Assembly (NCBI RefSeq): GCF_003182255.1
Contig: NZ_QGTQ01000014.1
Location: 1-64,000 of the forward strand
Direction: 5' to 3'
DNA length: 64,000 nucleotides
DNA from: Paenibacillus cellulosilyticus
Lineage (GTDB): Bacteria; Bacillota; Bacilli; Paenibacillales; Paenibacillaceae
The position numbers were made by a program, and so were the translations under genes. Position 1 is the stretch's first letter. The number at the start of each line of letters is the position of its first letter. Shown in pieces: positions 18,734 to 28,306 of this stretch. Below the pieces are notes generated by a model, which was not told where the DNA came from, made no database searches, and saw only the letters and a program-made list of their open reading frames with translations.

Positions 18734-19737
18734 GAAAGTTTGATAAGCGTCAGGAGCTGATCGTATGTGGGAAAGAAAAATAGCATACTCACAACGATCA
18801 ACGCGATAACTGCCCTTAGAGTCGGCCGATGATCCTGTTTCCTGATGATCCAGGTAAAGGAGAAGGCCATCATGAACAAGGTCGGTATCCAGGACATCGA
18901 GAAAATGAATGTGTAGAAGGCGATGAATAAACCTTCAACCTGTTCGATGAAGGACAGCTCGATCGACTTGAGTACGTAGATGGTTGGCTGGTGAATTTTC
19001 ATGCTTTCATCCGGGCTAAGAGAGACGAAGCAGACAAGTGTAATAAACAAATAGGCCAACATTGTTAAGCCATTTGAGATTAGAATTGCGGCAGACGCCT
19101 GCTTTTTATTTTTCAAGAACGGATACAGGATAATAGAACTTACGAATCCTATGTAACCGAAGAAGGTGCTCGGCACGGCGGATAAGACCGGCTGCCATCC
19201 GTCCTTCAGTATGGGAAGTAGAAAGAGCGGATGCATATTCTTGTACGTGTAGATGTATATGAATGGAATATACAGTGAAATGAAAACGACGAATTCCGCA
19301 TACCGGCCGATAATGCGAAGTCCGCTGCGGGCAATAGTATAGGTTGGTATCATAAGCATCACTAGTATTAGAATGGCCGGCGTCTCGATAAGCAGCCGGC
19401 CTTTAATCAACCGCACCGTATAGACGATTCCAACATAAGAGAACAGCAAAAAATAGATGGTAAAGATAGCCGCAACGGTTATTCCGGCCCATCTTCCAAC
19501 ATAATGCGTCAGTAAGTCGAACAAGGTGCCGTCGGGATACCTCTTCATGAGCTGAATGATGATCACGCTTGCGAGCATGGTGACGAGACCGCCGATTAAG
19601 ATAGGGATCCATCCATCGGTACCGGCTTTGTTCGCCATAATGGTCGGAATATCAATAAAAGCGAAGCTGACCGCCATGCCGCTGTTGAACATGATATATT
19701 GCATCATCGTAATCTCGTTCAGCTTATATTTTTTCAC
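18685..19737 (-). CDS. GerAB-type spore germination permease, 3' end truncated
   Basis: 350 residues, an APC-superfamily integral membrane subunit of a GerA-type nutrient germinant receptor in the spore inner membrane. About nine hydrophobic segments can be followed, starting MMQYIMFNSGMAVSF and ending FFPTYDQLLTLIKLSSLL. The last transmembrane helix and tail expected after that point are replaced by a short foreign ending (VAMKCVSNWKRY) produced where the gene is joined, out of frame, to the gerAC remnant. The start overlaps the gerAA stop by 4 bases. The receptor is therefore probably non-functional or needs a C subunit from elsewhere. Confidence 0.8.
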   Translation of the reverse strand: MKKYKLNEITMMQYIMFNSGMAVSFAFIDIPTIMANKAGTDGWIPILIGGLVTMLASVIIIQLMKRYPDGTLFDLLTHYVGRWAGITVAAIFTIYFLLFSYVGIVYTVRLIKGRLLIETPAILILVMLMIPTYTIARSGLRIIGRYAEFVVFISLYIPFIYIYTYKNMHPLFLLPILKDGWQPVLSAVPSTFFGYIGFVSSIILYPFLKNKKQASAAILISNGLTMLAYLFITLVCFVSLSPDESMKIHQPTIYVLKSIELSFIEQVEGLFIAFYTFIFSMSWIPTLFMMAFSFTWIIRKQDHRPTLRAVIALIVVSMLFFFPTYDQLLTLIKLSSLLVAMKCVSNWKRY

Positions 19738-21281
19738 GATCCCTCACCTTTGTGTTTATTATCGCCTTGTCGAATGGATTGTAAGGCTTTCGTGCTTACC
19801 GGTCGTTTTATCATCTTCCACAGCGGAGCTCGAACGAAGGTGTCCTTCCAATCAGACCAGCGCATTGGTGCAAATGGGCTGCCGAACGGCGTGCCGAGCG
19901 ATTCGAGTGAGATCAAGTGTCCGGTAAGCGTCATTAGTCCGACGACGATGCCGAACAAACCGAAGAACGAAGCGGCGATCATCATTAGAAATCGGATTAT
20001 CCTTACGCCTGCGACAAAATCGTAGTTGGGGAGAATAAATGAGGCGATTGCCGTAAACGATACGACAATTACCATAATGTTGCTGATCAGACCTGCTTGG
20101 ACGATCGCTTGGCCAATGACGATGCCGCCAACGATGCCGACGGTTTGACCAACGGGAGCGGGCAGACGGACACCGGCCTCACGCATCATCTCCAGTGTGA
20201 TCTCCATAAAGATCGCCTCAATAAATGGAGAGAACGGCACGCTGCCCCTGTATTCGCCGATCGTAAGCAGCAGCTTGACCGGAATAAGCTCGAAATTGTA
20301 AGAGCTGACTGCGATATAGAACGCCGGTAAGCAGATGGCCACAAAAAAAGCAAAGAAGCGGAGCATGCGGATAAAGGTAGCAATCGACCAGCGTGTGCTG
20401 TAGTCATCAACCGATTGAAAGAACGAAACAAAGGTAGCGGGTCCCACGATGACGCTAGGCGAGCGGTCGACAAGGACGACGATTCTCCCTTGAACGAGTT
20501 GGGATGCCGCCGTATCCGGACGCTCGGTCAAGAGCAGTTGCGGGAAAGGCGAATATGGATTATCCTCGATTAGCTCCGCCAGCTCTCCTGTATTGATGAT
20601 GACATCGACATCGAGATGCCTGATACGATCCTCCAGTTCCTTGAGCACCTCAGGGTTGGTAACATCTGCAATATAGATTATACTAACCCGGGTATCCCCC
20701 CTGCGGCCAACTTGATGCTCGCGGATTTTGAGCTCCTGATGCGGGAGATATCGACGCAAGAGCGCAATATTCTGCCCACTGGACTCGATGAACCCTTGAT
20801 GAGCGCCCTTGAGCGAGGTTTCTAGCTGAGGATCCTCGATTGCACGCTGAGGCCATCCTTCCGTCCCCAATAATATCGCATCTGTTCTTCCATCGATGAA
20901 TAAAACGCTGCTTCCTTTCAGAATCGCGTTTGTGATCGGTCCCCATTCCCGAAGCCTGCCGACTCGCCCGACGGTGACGGAGGCAGATTCGATGCTGCCA
21001 ATGCCGCCTGCAATCGGCTTGATGACGTTATTGTTAATGGCGTTCTTGTCGGATAACCCTTCCAAGTAGACAAGTGCCGCCTGTTCTCCCGTATCGGGCA
21101 GTACGAGCGTGCGAATGATCATATCTGGCGTATCTGTAAACAAGTCGCCAAGCTTATGAAGATTATGTTCCAGACTGAGCGAGATTGGTTCGGAACGGGC
21201 AGATGGTGGCAAAGGATGATCTGGCTTTGATTTGGTTGTGTGCGAATATTTCTTCCGTCCAAGCCAAGAAAATAAATTCAT
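19734..21281 (-). CDS. GerAA-type spore germination protein
   Basis: About 515 residues. The start at MNLFSWLGRKK is chosen because GGGGTGAG lies 6 bases upstream. The N-terminal cytosolic half carries the GerA-family body (DVDVIINTGELAELIEDNPYSPFPQ, TERPDTAASQLVQGRIVVLVD). The C-terminal half has about five membrane segments (FFAFFVAICLPAFYIAVSSY to FFGLFGIVVGLMTLTGHLISL) and the conserved PFGSPFAPM ending. This subunit looks full length. It is the first gene of a gerAA-gerAB-gerAC order whose distal part has been deleted. Confidence 0.88.
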   Translation of the reverse strand: MNLFSWLGRKKYSHTTKSKPDHPLPPSARSEPISLSLEHNLHKLGDLFTDTPDMIIRTLVLPDTGEQAALVYLEGLSDKNAINNNVIKPIAGGIGSIESASVTVGRVGRLREWGPITNAILKGSSVLFIDGRTDAILLGTEGWPQRAIEDPQLETSLKGAHQGFIESSGQNIALLRRYLPHQELKIREHQVGRRGDTRVSIIYIADVTNPEVLKELEDRIRHLDVDVIINTGELAELIEDNPYSPFPQLLLTERPDTAASQLVQGRIVVLVDRSPSVIVGPATFVSFFQSVDDYSTRWSIATFIRMLRFFAFFVAICLPAFYIAVSSYNFELIPVKLLLTIGEYRGSVPFSPFIEAIFMEITLEMMREAGVRLPAPVGQTVGIVGGIVIGQAIVQAGLISNIMVIVVSFTAIASFILPNYDFVAGVRIIRFLMMIAASFFGLFGIVVGLMTLTGHLISLESLGTPFGSPFAPMRWSDWKDTFVRAPLWKMIKRPVSTKALQSIRQGDNKHKGEGS

Positions 21282-21401
21282 GCTACTCACCCCATGACTA
21301 AATAGTTTCCACAATTTGTCGTTTGTATGCGCACGTTAGGAATCAACGGATTTCTTCATAAAATGGCAAATACGACATATATATTGAAATTTCGTCATGC
21401 A

Positions 21402-21412
21402 GGGGGGGGGGG
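21402..21412. repeat. Run of 11 G residues
   Basis: A homopolymeric G tract in the 5' region upstream of gerAA (about 120 bases before its start codon) and just before the acetyltransferase relic. Such tracts are prone to slippage in replication and in sequencing. Confidence 0.85.
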
Positions 21413-21450
21413 ATTGTGAATGTGCGTCCATATTAGAGGCTGCTCTCCTC

Positions 21451-21606
21451 GATGATACTTATATTTACGTAGGCGATTACACAATGTTCGGGTCCAATTG
21501 ACTGCAGCAACAGCGGGGGCACCCAATCTTGCCTGAGCTTCGCTTACAAGGTTATCGATTTAATATGCCTATTACGATCGGGAAGTTTCGTTACAACCGC
21601 GGCTGA
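21451..21606 (+). pseudogene. Relic of a sugar O-acetyltransferase (LacA/Maa family)
   Basis: Reading the plus strand from 21451 gives DDTYIYVGDYTMFGSN, an in-frame TGA, a few garbled residues, then RGHPILPELRLQGYRFNMP and ITIGK before a second stop. This matches the conserved left-handed beta-helix core of maltose/galactoside O-acetyltransferases (typically VGDxTMFGPN...ATAGHPILPELR...YxFNMPxxIG). Only about 50 codons remain, with no start and an internal stop, so it is dead. It marks this interval as a site of gene loss. Confidence 0.7.
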
Positions 21607-21615
21607 TCATACGAA

Positions 21616-21664
21616 ACAAAAGCGCCCAACCTTGCAGCATTGCAAGATTGGGCGCTTTTGTTTG
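21616..21664 (-). terminator. Terminator of the AraC regulator gene
   Basis: AAAAGCGCCCAATCTTGCA pairs with TGCAAGGTTGGGCGCTTTT on the minus strand around a 3-4 base loop. The stem is long enough to work in both directions. Confidence 0.8.
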
Positions 21665-21701
21665 TTGTGGTCCGTATGATGTTCAGGCTGCCTTTTTTTG
21701 T

Positions 21702-22685
21702 CTAAACCATTTGCCGCTTATTTACCCGATATTCCCTTGGTGTTAATCCATAATGCTCTTTAAACAAATCATAAAAGACATTAATGTTTGAGAACCCGAC
21801 CTCTTGCGCAAGCCTTGCAATGGGGATATTTGTGTTTTCGAGGATGGAGCAAGCGCGACTGAGCTTTACCTCTTGAACAATTTTGATAAAAGTGACACCA
21901 AGATGTGTTTTGAGCAGGCGGCTTAAATAATTGGGATGAAATCCGAAATGTTTGGCGGCGCTCGTTAGTGTAACTTCTATATAGTTTTGTTCGATATACA
22001 GCAGAACATCCGTTATTTGAACCTTTTGGATGCCGGAAGATCGACTTATTTCGGATGAGTTTTTGTATAGACGAAGCAGTTCAGCGAACAGAATCACGAG
22101 GTAGCTCGTAATGATTTCCTCCGAACATAAGCCAGGATCGAAATATTCGGCAAGAATTTCGTTCATGATGTGCTTGATTTTCTGGTTGTCGCCAGAAGGG
22201 AAAACGAAATACTGGTTGCTGGCTTTCTTCTTGTAGAAGGTAGCCGTAATAAATTCTGAAATCAAATCGTTACCCGACAAACGTTTCAATAGATCAGCAT
22301 CAAAATAATTTTTGCGGAAAAGACAGTTAATAATAATGTCCTGTTCACCCGCGGGATCAATGTAATGAGTGACGTCCGTGTCAAGAAGACAGAACTCGCC
22401 TTCCTTTAATATAACCTGCTTGCCGTTTATCTTCTGCGTGCAGCGACCGGCAAATACATAGTTCATTTCAAGAAAGTCATGTTTGTGTTCGGTTGTAATC
22501 ATGTAGCGGGGATGCTTCATAAATGCGATTTTTTGATCAGATTTGAAAATTTCTTCTTCGAGCCTCGACAGCACGTAGGTATCTTCATTCGTCGAGAATA
22601 ACCTTGGGACATGAGGGTCAATTAAGGCTTCTCGTTCTATATCACTGAGCTCAAACAACAGAGCCCTTAAGTCCATTTCCTCCAT
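21702..22685 (-). CDS. AraC family transcriptional regulator of the rhamnoside genes
   Basis: 327 residues. The N-terminal about 200 residues contain a cupin-like sensor (HDFLEMNYVFAGRCTQKINGKQVILKEGEFCLLDTD pattern, shown in part as HDFLEMNYVFAG). The C-terminal about 100 residues carry two helix-turn-helix motifs (LTSAAKHFGFHPNYLSRLLK and IARLAQEVGFSNINVFYDLF), ending GLTPREYR. It is transcribed divergently from the MFS transporter and GH78 genes and most likely activates them in response to rhamnose or a rhamnoside. It has its own strong terminator downstream. Confidence 0.85.
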   Translation of the reverse strand: MEEMDLRALLFELSDIEREALIDPHVPRLFSTNEDTYVLSRLEEEIFKSDQKIAFMKHPRYMITTEHKHDFLEMNYVFAGRCTQKINGKQVILKEGEFCLLDTDVTHYIDPAGEQDIIINCLFRKNYFDADLLKRLSGNDLISEFITATFYKKKASNQYFVFPSGDNQKIKHIMNEILAEYFDPGLCSEEIITSYLVILFAELLRLYKNSSEISRSSGIQKVQITDVLLYIEQNYIEVTLTSAAKHFGFHPNYLSRLLKTHLGVTFIKIVQEVKLSRACSILENTNIPIARLAQEVGFSNINVFYDLFKEHYGLTPREYRVNKRQMV

Positions 22686-22806
22686 TTAGATGCCCCTTTT
22701 CTGATTATAAATCCTATTATGTCACAACGAATTAGGTTTGAAAACGATATAAAAACTTCAATGTTTCTGTTATTTCTACTAACGAAGATATGTATTAATA
22801 TAACCG

Positions 22807-22820
22807 TATAAGCGCTTACA
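22807..22820 (-). promoter_or_regulatory. cre site in the araC / MFS intergenic region
   Basis: On the minus strand TGTAAGCGCTTATA matches the cre consensus TGWAANCGNTNWCA at 13 of 14 positions. It lies about 65 bases before the MFS start, next to AT-rich sequence that could hold the promoter, and predicts CcpA repression of rhamnoside use. Confidence 0.55.
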
Positions 22821-22883
22821 TCAACTGATTATCGAACTGATTGAAATTGCTAAAATATTCATGCTCTTTTGAGGAGGAGACCT

Positions 22884-24146
22884 ATGCATAATTCCGCATC
22901 AGTCACGAGTGTAACGACAAAGCGAGGCGACGCAACGCCTTTTGTTAGACTTATTACAGGGCTCGTATTCGGCAACTTTGGGGTGTACATGGCAACGATC
23001 GTACCAACTCTTATATTGCTGACATTCAAATTCATCGAGCTTACGCCACAAAATGTAACCGCTAACTTCAGTTTGTGTGCGGGAATCGGTTCCTTTGTTA
23101 GTATCGTCGCAAACTATGTGGGGGGATATATCAGCGATCGGACCCGATGGTCATTTGGCCGCAGACGCTCTTGGATTTTTATCGGCAACCTTGTAGGCGC
23201 AATCAGCATGGTTGGGATTGGCCTGGCAACTTCCGTTTGGGCTGTCTGCCTCTGCTGGAGCCTTGCGCTGACGTTCTATTACTTCGGTATTGCGGCTGTT
23301 GGCGCTTTAGTGCCGGACCAGGTTGAAGAATCGAAGCGTGGTACGGCATCAGGAATTCTCGGCATTTTTACCCCGGTAGCGATCATGATGGGCATGATGC
23401 TCATGACGGCAATCAACAATCTTCCACTTGCTATGAAATTTAACGTCTTAGCAGCAGTATCTGTTGTGACAGCAATTATTGCTTGCTGTTTAATTAAGGA
23501 ATCGCCGCAGCAATATGGAGATCGTCGGAAGGAGAAATCCCAAAGCGCTTTCTTTCCAAGTCCTAAGAAATATCCTGCTTTCACCTGGGGCTTTGTGACA
23601 CGCTTTCTAATTGGCGTAGCTTACTCGACGCAAACGTTCACCGCGCTATTCGTTATTCAGAAGTTCAATGTTCCACAAGAGCAGGTGACGGGAATCGTCT
23701 CACTTGTAACGCTCATTCAGACCGTATTTTTGGCATTGTCGGGTGTTCTAGGCGGCATGCTGTCGGACAAGCTGCGCAAGCAAAAACCGTTTGTGGCCGG
23801 CGCAGCGATTGTCGTTGCAATTGCAATATTCATCCTGGCACTAGCGCCAAGTTTGATCTATGTATACATTGCCAATGCGGTGCTGGGGCTTGGATACGGA
23901 GCGTACATCGCAGTTGATATCGCGCTAATTACGAGAATTTTACCAGACAAGAAGAATGCTGCTAAGGACTTTGGCATTATGAACATCGCGGGGAATTTGC
24001 CGTCGTCTATTGTGCCTACGTTCTCGAGCACATTGGTTGCGTTAGGCGGGTTTCCATTGTTCTTCGGTATCCTGGCAGTTGCTGGACTACTAAGTGCGGC
24101 CGCGGTTGCGCCAATACCTGAAATGTCGCCGGAACCAACGGATTAA
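22884..24146 (+). CDS. MFS sugar (probable rhamnoside) transporter
   Basis: About 420 residues with twelve hydrophobic segments. ATG 22884 follows GAGGAGGAG by 3-5 bases and is preferred over the upstream GTG-type start at 22869. The cytosolic loop DRTRWSFGRRRSWIFIGN after the second helix is the MFS D-R-x-G-R-R signature, in the form shared with glycoside/SLC45-type carriers. It is co-transcribed with the GH78 rhamnosidase 14 bases downstream. Because that enzyme has no signal peptide, the inferred role is import of short rhamnosides for cytoplasmic hydrolysis. Confidence 0.8.
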   Translation: MHNSASVTSVTTKRGDATPFVRLITGLVFGNFGVYMATIVPTLILLTFKFIELTPQNVTANFSLCAGIGSFVSIVANYVGGYISDRTRWSFGRRRSWIFIGNLVGAISMVGIGLATSVWAVCLCWSLALTFYYFGIAAVGALVPDQVEESKRGTASGILGIFTPVAIMMGMMLMTAINNLPLAMKFNVLAAVSVVTAIIACCLIKESPQQYGDRRKEKSQSAFFPSPKKYPAFTWGFVTRFLIGVAYSTQTFTALFVIQKFNVPQEQVTGIVSLVTLIQTVFLALSGVLGGMLSDKLRKQKPFVAGAAIVVAIAIFILALAPSLIYVYIANAVLGLGYGAYIAVDIALITRILPDKKNAAKDFGIMNIAGNLPSSIVPTFSSTLVALGGFPLFFGILAVAGLLSAAAVAPIPEMSPEPTD

Positions 24147-24160
24147 GAATGGAGTGAGCA

Positions 24161-26992
24161 ATGGATATGAATAAAGAAGAAATGATACCTGTAGATTTAA
24201 CAGTCGAGTCCCTTCGCAATCCGATGGGGATCGGCGTTCTAAGACCCAAGCTTAGTTGGAAAATCCAATCATCCGCAAGAGGCATGCTGCAAGGGGCTTA
24301 CCGGATTATCGTCGCAGGGAATGATTCGGATTTAAGTCTGGAGACGAATTTATTGTGGGACAGTGGCAAGGTGTTATCGGATCAATCGATTCATCTCGAG
24401 TACCAAGGTCGGTCCGTTATTTCTCGGGGGCGTTATGTGTGGAAGGTCATGGTTTGGAGCTCCACAGGCGAAGCTTCGGAATGGAGTCGTTCGGCTAGCT
24501 GGGAGATGGGATTGCTGCGGGAAGAAGACTGGAAGGCGAAATGGATTGAACCCGAACAAACACCGGTCACGCCAGAGGAAACCATTAATCTGTTTGTCAT
24601 GTTCAGCGGCAAATATAATAACGATCCAGAGGTGACGGACAGACTTCATCCTTGTCAATTGCTGCGAAGGTCATTCCATGCAAACCAAGAGGTCGTTCGA
24701 GCGAGAATATATACGACGGCTCATGGCATTTATCATATGGAGCTTAATGGGAAGCGGGTTGGTGACCGTGAGTTTGCGCCAGAATTTACGAATTACCATA
24801 AATATTTGATGGTGCAGACCTATGATGTGACGGAGCTTCTGAATGCTGGTGACAATGCGATAGGAGTTGTTCTAGCGGATGGCTGGTATGCTGGTCGGGT
24901 CAGTTTAACCGGAAGCAGCTGTCAGTATGGAGACCGGCTTGGTTTGCTTACGCAGCTGGAGCTGGAATATGCAGACGGTTCAACGGAGATCATTTCTTCT
25001 GATCATACGTTTCGTTCAAGTAGGGGTCCTTGGATCTATTCGGATATATTCATCGGAGAAAAGTACGACGCTCGTCTCGAACAATTGGGCTTCAGCACGG
25101 CGGACTTTAATGATTCAGACTGGCTTCCGGTTCATGAAGCAAGCTACTCGCTTAACAATCTGATCGCTGACGCCGGAGAGCCCGTTCGTGCTGTAATGAC
25201 GCTGGACGCACACAAAGTTCTCGTGACGCCGAATGGTGAAACAATCGTCGATTTCGGTCAGGTCATAGCCGGCAGAGTTCGTATGACTGTCTCTGGATCA
25301 GCTGGAACGGAGATCGTACTGGAACATAGTGAAACGCTCGACCAAGAGGGGAATTATTTATTTAACATTAACGGCCGGCATAAGCATCAAAAGGATATTT
25401 ACGTGCTGCGTGGAGGCGAGGAGGAAACGTTCGAACCAAAGTTCACGTTCCACGGGTTCCGGTATGTAAAGGTTACAGGCTATCCTGGTGAATTAACTAC
25501 GGATCGCTTCAAAGCGGTTGTCTTAGCATCGGACCTGCGTCAAACCGGACATTTTCATTGTTCCGATGAACGAATAAACCAGCTTCAGAACAATATCGTC
25601 TGGAGTCAGCGCGGTAATATGCTTTCGATTCCGACCGATTGCCCTCAACGTGAAAGACAAGGATATACGGGCGATTTTCAGGTGTTTGCCCCTACCGCTG
25701 CTTTGAATATGGGAATGCAGTCGATCATTTCTCGTTGGCTGGACAATTTGAGATTAGAGCAGCGAGAGGATGGGCAAGTGCCAAACACGGTACCATGGAA
25801 CCGAAGTGATCGGGAACATGACGAGAGCTTGAATGTGTCTTCCGCCGGTTGGGGAGACGCTGCTGTCATTGTACCTTGGAGAATGTATGAGGCCTATGGG
25901 GACAAAAGTCTTCTTAAAGCTAGCTATTCGTCCATGGTGAAATGGGTCGAGTATGTTATTACAGCGTCAGCGGATAATATACCGAATCGTTTAAAGGATT
26001 GTGAGGATCCCGAGCGGCTCGAGAGACAGAAATATCTGTGGAATACAGGATTTCATTTTGGTGACTGGCTCACGCCAAGCCTAAGCATGAGTCTCGATGG
26101 CGAACGAGTCGATATGATGAAGAGTGCTTTCCAGACGAGTGAGCTTGTATCTACCTGCTTTTATGCATATAGTACCAGTCTTCTCGCGAAGACCGCAGAG
26201 ATTCTAGGTTATGAGGAGGATGCCGTACGCTATCGGCAGCTAAGTGATCGTGTACGACAAGCTTTCGCGGAAGAATACTTGCATGAGGATGGTAGTCTAA
26301 AAGCACATTTACAAGGGATTTATGTACTTGCTTTACAGCATCAAATGATTCCCGATAATCAAAGAGAACGCTTGCTGGACCATCTTGTTGGATTGATTGA
26401 AGGTAATGGTTATCGACTGGATACAGGGTTTATGTCCATTCCGTTCTTAATGGATGTATTAAGCAATAATGGACGTGCGGATGTTGCCTACAAGCTGTTG
26501 TATCAAACACAATGTCCGTCGTGGTTGTATGAAATCGAGAAAGGTGCAACGACCATCTGGGAGGCATGGAATACGATTATGCCGAATGGCACCGTGCTGC
26601 CTGTATCACAAAACCACTATGCTTTTGGTTGCGTGGGCAACTGGCTTTATACGCACATTGCTGGAATTAAAGCAATAGAACCCGCTTACAAACATTTTAT
26701 CATACACCCGCATCAAGACTGTGGGATGACTTGGGCAGAAGCTTATCACGAATGCATGTACGGAACGATCCTTTCGAGTTGGAGAAAAGAAGGGAATATA
26801 ATGACCGTAGACGTGACAATTCCTGAGAACACGACAGCAGAGATTGTACTGTCAGGAGCAAGCATCGATCAAATCCAGGAATCAGGAGCAGCGCTCTCGG
26901 TTGTGCCGGAGCTTGCGGTTTCCTTACACCAGGGAGGATTGACCATTCAAGCGGGAAGCGGGAAATATCAATTTAAGTACTTCGTAAACTAG
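24161..26992 (+). CDS. Alpha-L-rhamnosidase, GH78
   Basis: 943 residues, cytosolic (no signal peptide). The order is N-terminal beta domains (Bac_rhamnosid_N, with YRIIVAGNDSDLS and ARIYTTAHGIYHMELNGKRV), a concanavalin-like domain, then an (alpha/alpha)6 barrel from about residue 440 and a C-terminal beta domain. The catalytic region has DCPQRERQGYTGDFQVF with the acidic residues expected of GH78. A second conserved Glu lies in TTIWEAWNTIMP. It releases terminal L-rhamnose from plant or pectic glycosides. It is second in an operon with the MFS carrier; a terminator follows. No rhamnose isomerase or kinase genes are in the window. Confidence 0.93.
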   Translation: MDMNKEEMIPVDLTVESLRNPMGIGVLRPKLSWKIQSSARGMLQGAYRIIVAGNDSDLSLETNLLWDSGKVLSDQSIHLEYQGRSVISRGRYVWKVMVWSSTGEASEWSRSASWEMGLLREEDWKAKWIEPEQTPVTPEETINLFVMFSGKYNNDPEVTDRLHPCQLLRRSFHANQEVVRARIYTTAHGIYHMELNGKRVGDREFAPEFTNYHKYLMVQTYDVTELLNAGDNAIGVVLADGWYAGRVSLTGSSCQYGDRLGLLTQLELEYADGSTEIISSDHTFRSSRGPWIYSDIFIGEKYDARLEQLGFSTADFNDSDWLPVHEASYSLNNLIADAGEPVRAVMTLDAHKVLVTPNGETIVDFGQVIAGRVRMTVSGSAGTEIVLEHSETLDQEGNYLFNINGRHKHQKDIYVLRGGEEETFEPKFTFHGFRYVKVTGYPGELTTDRFKAVVLASDLRQTGHFHCSDERINQLQNNIVWSQRGNMLSIPTDCPQRERQGYTGDFQVFAPTAALNMGMQSIISRWLDNLRLEQREDGQVPNTVPWNRSDREHDESLNVSSAGWGDAAVIVPWRMYEAYGDKSLLKASYSSMVKWVEYVITASADNIPNRLKDCEDPERLERQKYLWNTGFHFGDWLTPSLSMSLDGERVDMMKSAFQTSELVSTCFYAYSTSLLAKTAEILGYEEDAVRYRQLSDRVRQAFAEEYLHEDGSLKAHLQGIYVLALQHQMIPDNQRERLLDHLVGLIEGNGYRLDTGFMSIPFLMDVLSNNGRADVAYKLLYQTQCPSWLYEIEKGATTIWEAWNTIMPNGTVLPVSQNHYAFGCVGNWLYTHIAGIKAIEPAYKHFIIHPHQDCGMTWAEAYHECMYGTILSSWRKEGNIMTVDVTIPENTTAEIVLSGASIDQIQESGAALSVVPELAVSLHQGGLTIQAGSGKYQFKYFVN

Positions 26993-27045
26993 AAGCGAGA
27001 AATGTCCGCAAGCGGATATGGATGGGCAATAAAGATGAGCAGGAC

Positions 27046-27075
27046 AAAACCGCTATTTGAATAGCGGTTTTTGTG
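27046..27075 (+). terminator. Terminator of the MFS-GH78 operon
   Basis: AAAACCGCTATT-TGA-AATAGCGGTTTT type perfect stem followed by TTTTT. Confidence 0.85.
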
Positions 27076-27252
27076 TTGGATTTGGAATGATACGGCATTC
27101 CTTAACTGTACTGTGCTTGTAAAACAATCTATAATTAATACCAGCGAAAGCATGTACAATACCAATTGCCAGAGGGTTCTGAAGGATTAATGTTATGTAA
27201 CATCCATCTGCGCTTTATGATGCGGTATAATAGGCAATGAGGTGAAGACATC

Positions 27253-28149
27253 ATGCCAGAATTGCCAGAGGTAGAAACGGTCTGCCGAACATTGAATCAA
27301 TTGGTCGCAGGCAAGAAAATCGCGAACGTTACGGTGAGCTTGCCGCGTATTATAAGACGTCCTGATGAGCCAGTCGAATTCGCCGGCGCACTTGCCGGTC
27401 AGACGATGCGCTCGGTTGAGCGTCGGGGCAAATTTATTCGGATCGTCTTGGACGATCTCATTCTCGTCTCTCATCTGCGGATGGAGGGACGGTATGGTTT
27501 GTATCAATCGGACGAGCCTGTCGAGAAGCATACGCATGTCATATTTCATTTTACCGATGGGACAGAGCTTCGATATAAAGATGTACGCCAGTTTGGCACA
27601 ATGGACTTATTCGCGCCGGGAGAGGAATGGGTACTGCCTCCGCTGAATAAGCTTGGTTTAGAGCCATTGGATGAGACGTTCACGCTGCAAGCACTTCGTG
27701 AGGCGCTCGGCAAACGGTCGACGAAGATAAAGCCGCTGCTGCTGGATCAGGCGTATGTCGTTGGTCTAGGCAATATCTATGTCGATGAAGCGCTGTTCCA
27801 GGCGGGACTGCATCCCGAGCGGACAGCGGATTCACTTAAGGCTGCGGAGTGGGATCGATTGTATAATGCCATTCGCGATACACTCGGCAGAGCGGTCGAA
27901 GCGGGGGGTTCATCCATCAAGTCGTACGTGAACGGGCAAGGCGAGATGGGGATGTTCCAACACTCGCTGCTAGCTTATGGACGCGGCGGCGAGCCTTGCC
28001 GAACCTGTGGAACGACGATCGAGAAGTTTGTTCTTAGCGGTCGCGGCACGCATATTTGTCCGAAGTGTCAACCTAAGCCGCGCGGCGCTTCAGCGAAGAT
28101 CGCCGGCCGGCAAGAGAGACCGAAGGGCAGTTCACCAAAAATTCATTAA
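27253..28149 (+). CDS. mutM: Formamidopyrimidine-DNA glycosylase (MutM/Fpg)
   Basis: 298 residues, a bifunctional glycosylase/AP lyase that removes 8-oxoguanine. Mature N-terminus P-E-L-P-E-V with catalytic Pro and Glu, the LRMEGRYG loop, the helix-two-turn-helix GLGNIYVDEALFQAGLHPER, and a C-terminal zinc finger CRTCGTTIEKFVLSGRGTHICPKC. A basic tail of about 25 residues follows the finger. GAGGTGAAG precedes the ATG. In this group of bacteria it normally sits directly behind polA. Confidence 0.96.
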   Translation: MPELPEVETVCRTLNQLVAGKKIANVTVSLPRIIRRPDEPVEFAGALAGQTMRSVERRGKFIRIVLDDLILVSHLRMEGRYGLYQSDEPVEKHTHVIFHFTDGTELRYKDVRQFGTMDLFAPGEEWVLPPLNKLGLEPLDETFTLQALREALGKRSTKIKPLLLDQAYVVGLGNIYVDEALFQAGLHPERTADSLKAAEWDRLYNAIRDTLGRAVEAGGSSIKSYVNGQGEMGMFQHSLLAYGRGGEPCRTCGTTIEKFVLSGRGTHICPKCQPKPRGASAKIAGRQERPKGSSPKIH

Positions 28150-28306
28150 GGATGTGCTGTCAGCCCAGACGGATTGCCACGGTTGGCACATGCGCGTAAT
28201 CCCCGCATATGATGGTCTATCGACATAGGCGATTGTTCCACGCACAGCTGTTCGCATAGGCTTCAGCGTACGGAATGGAACGATCCTCTGCGGGGAGGGA
28301 CAACGG

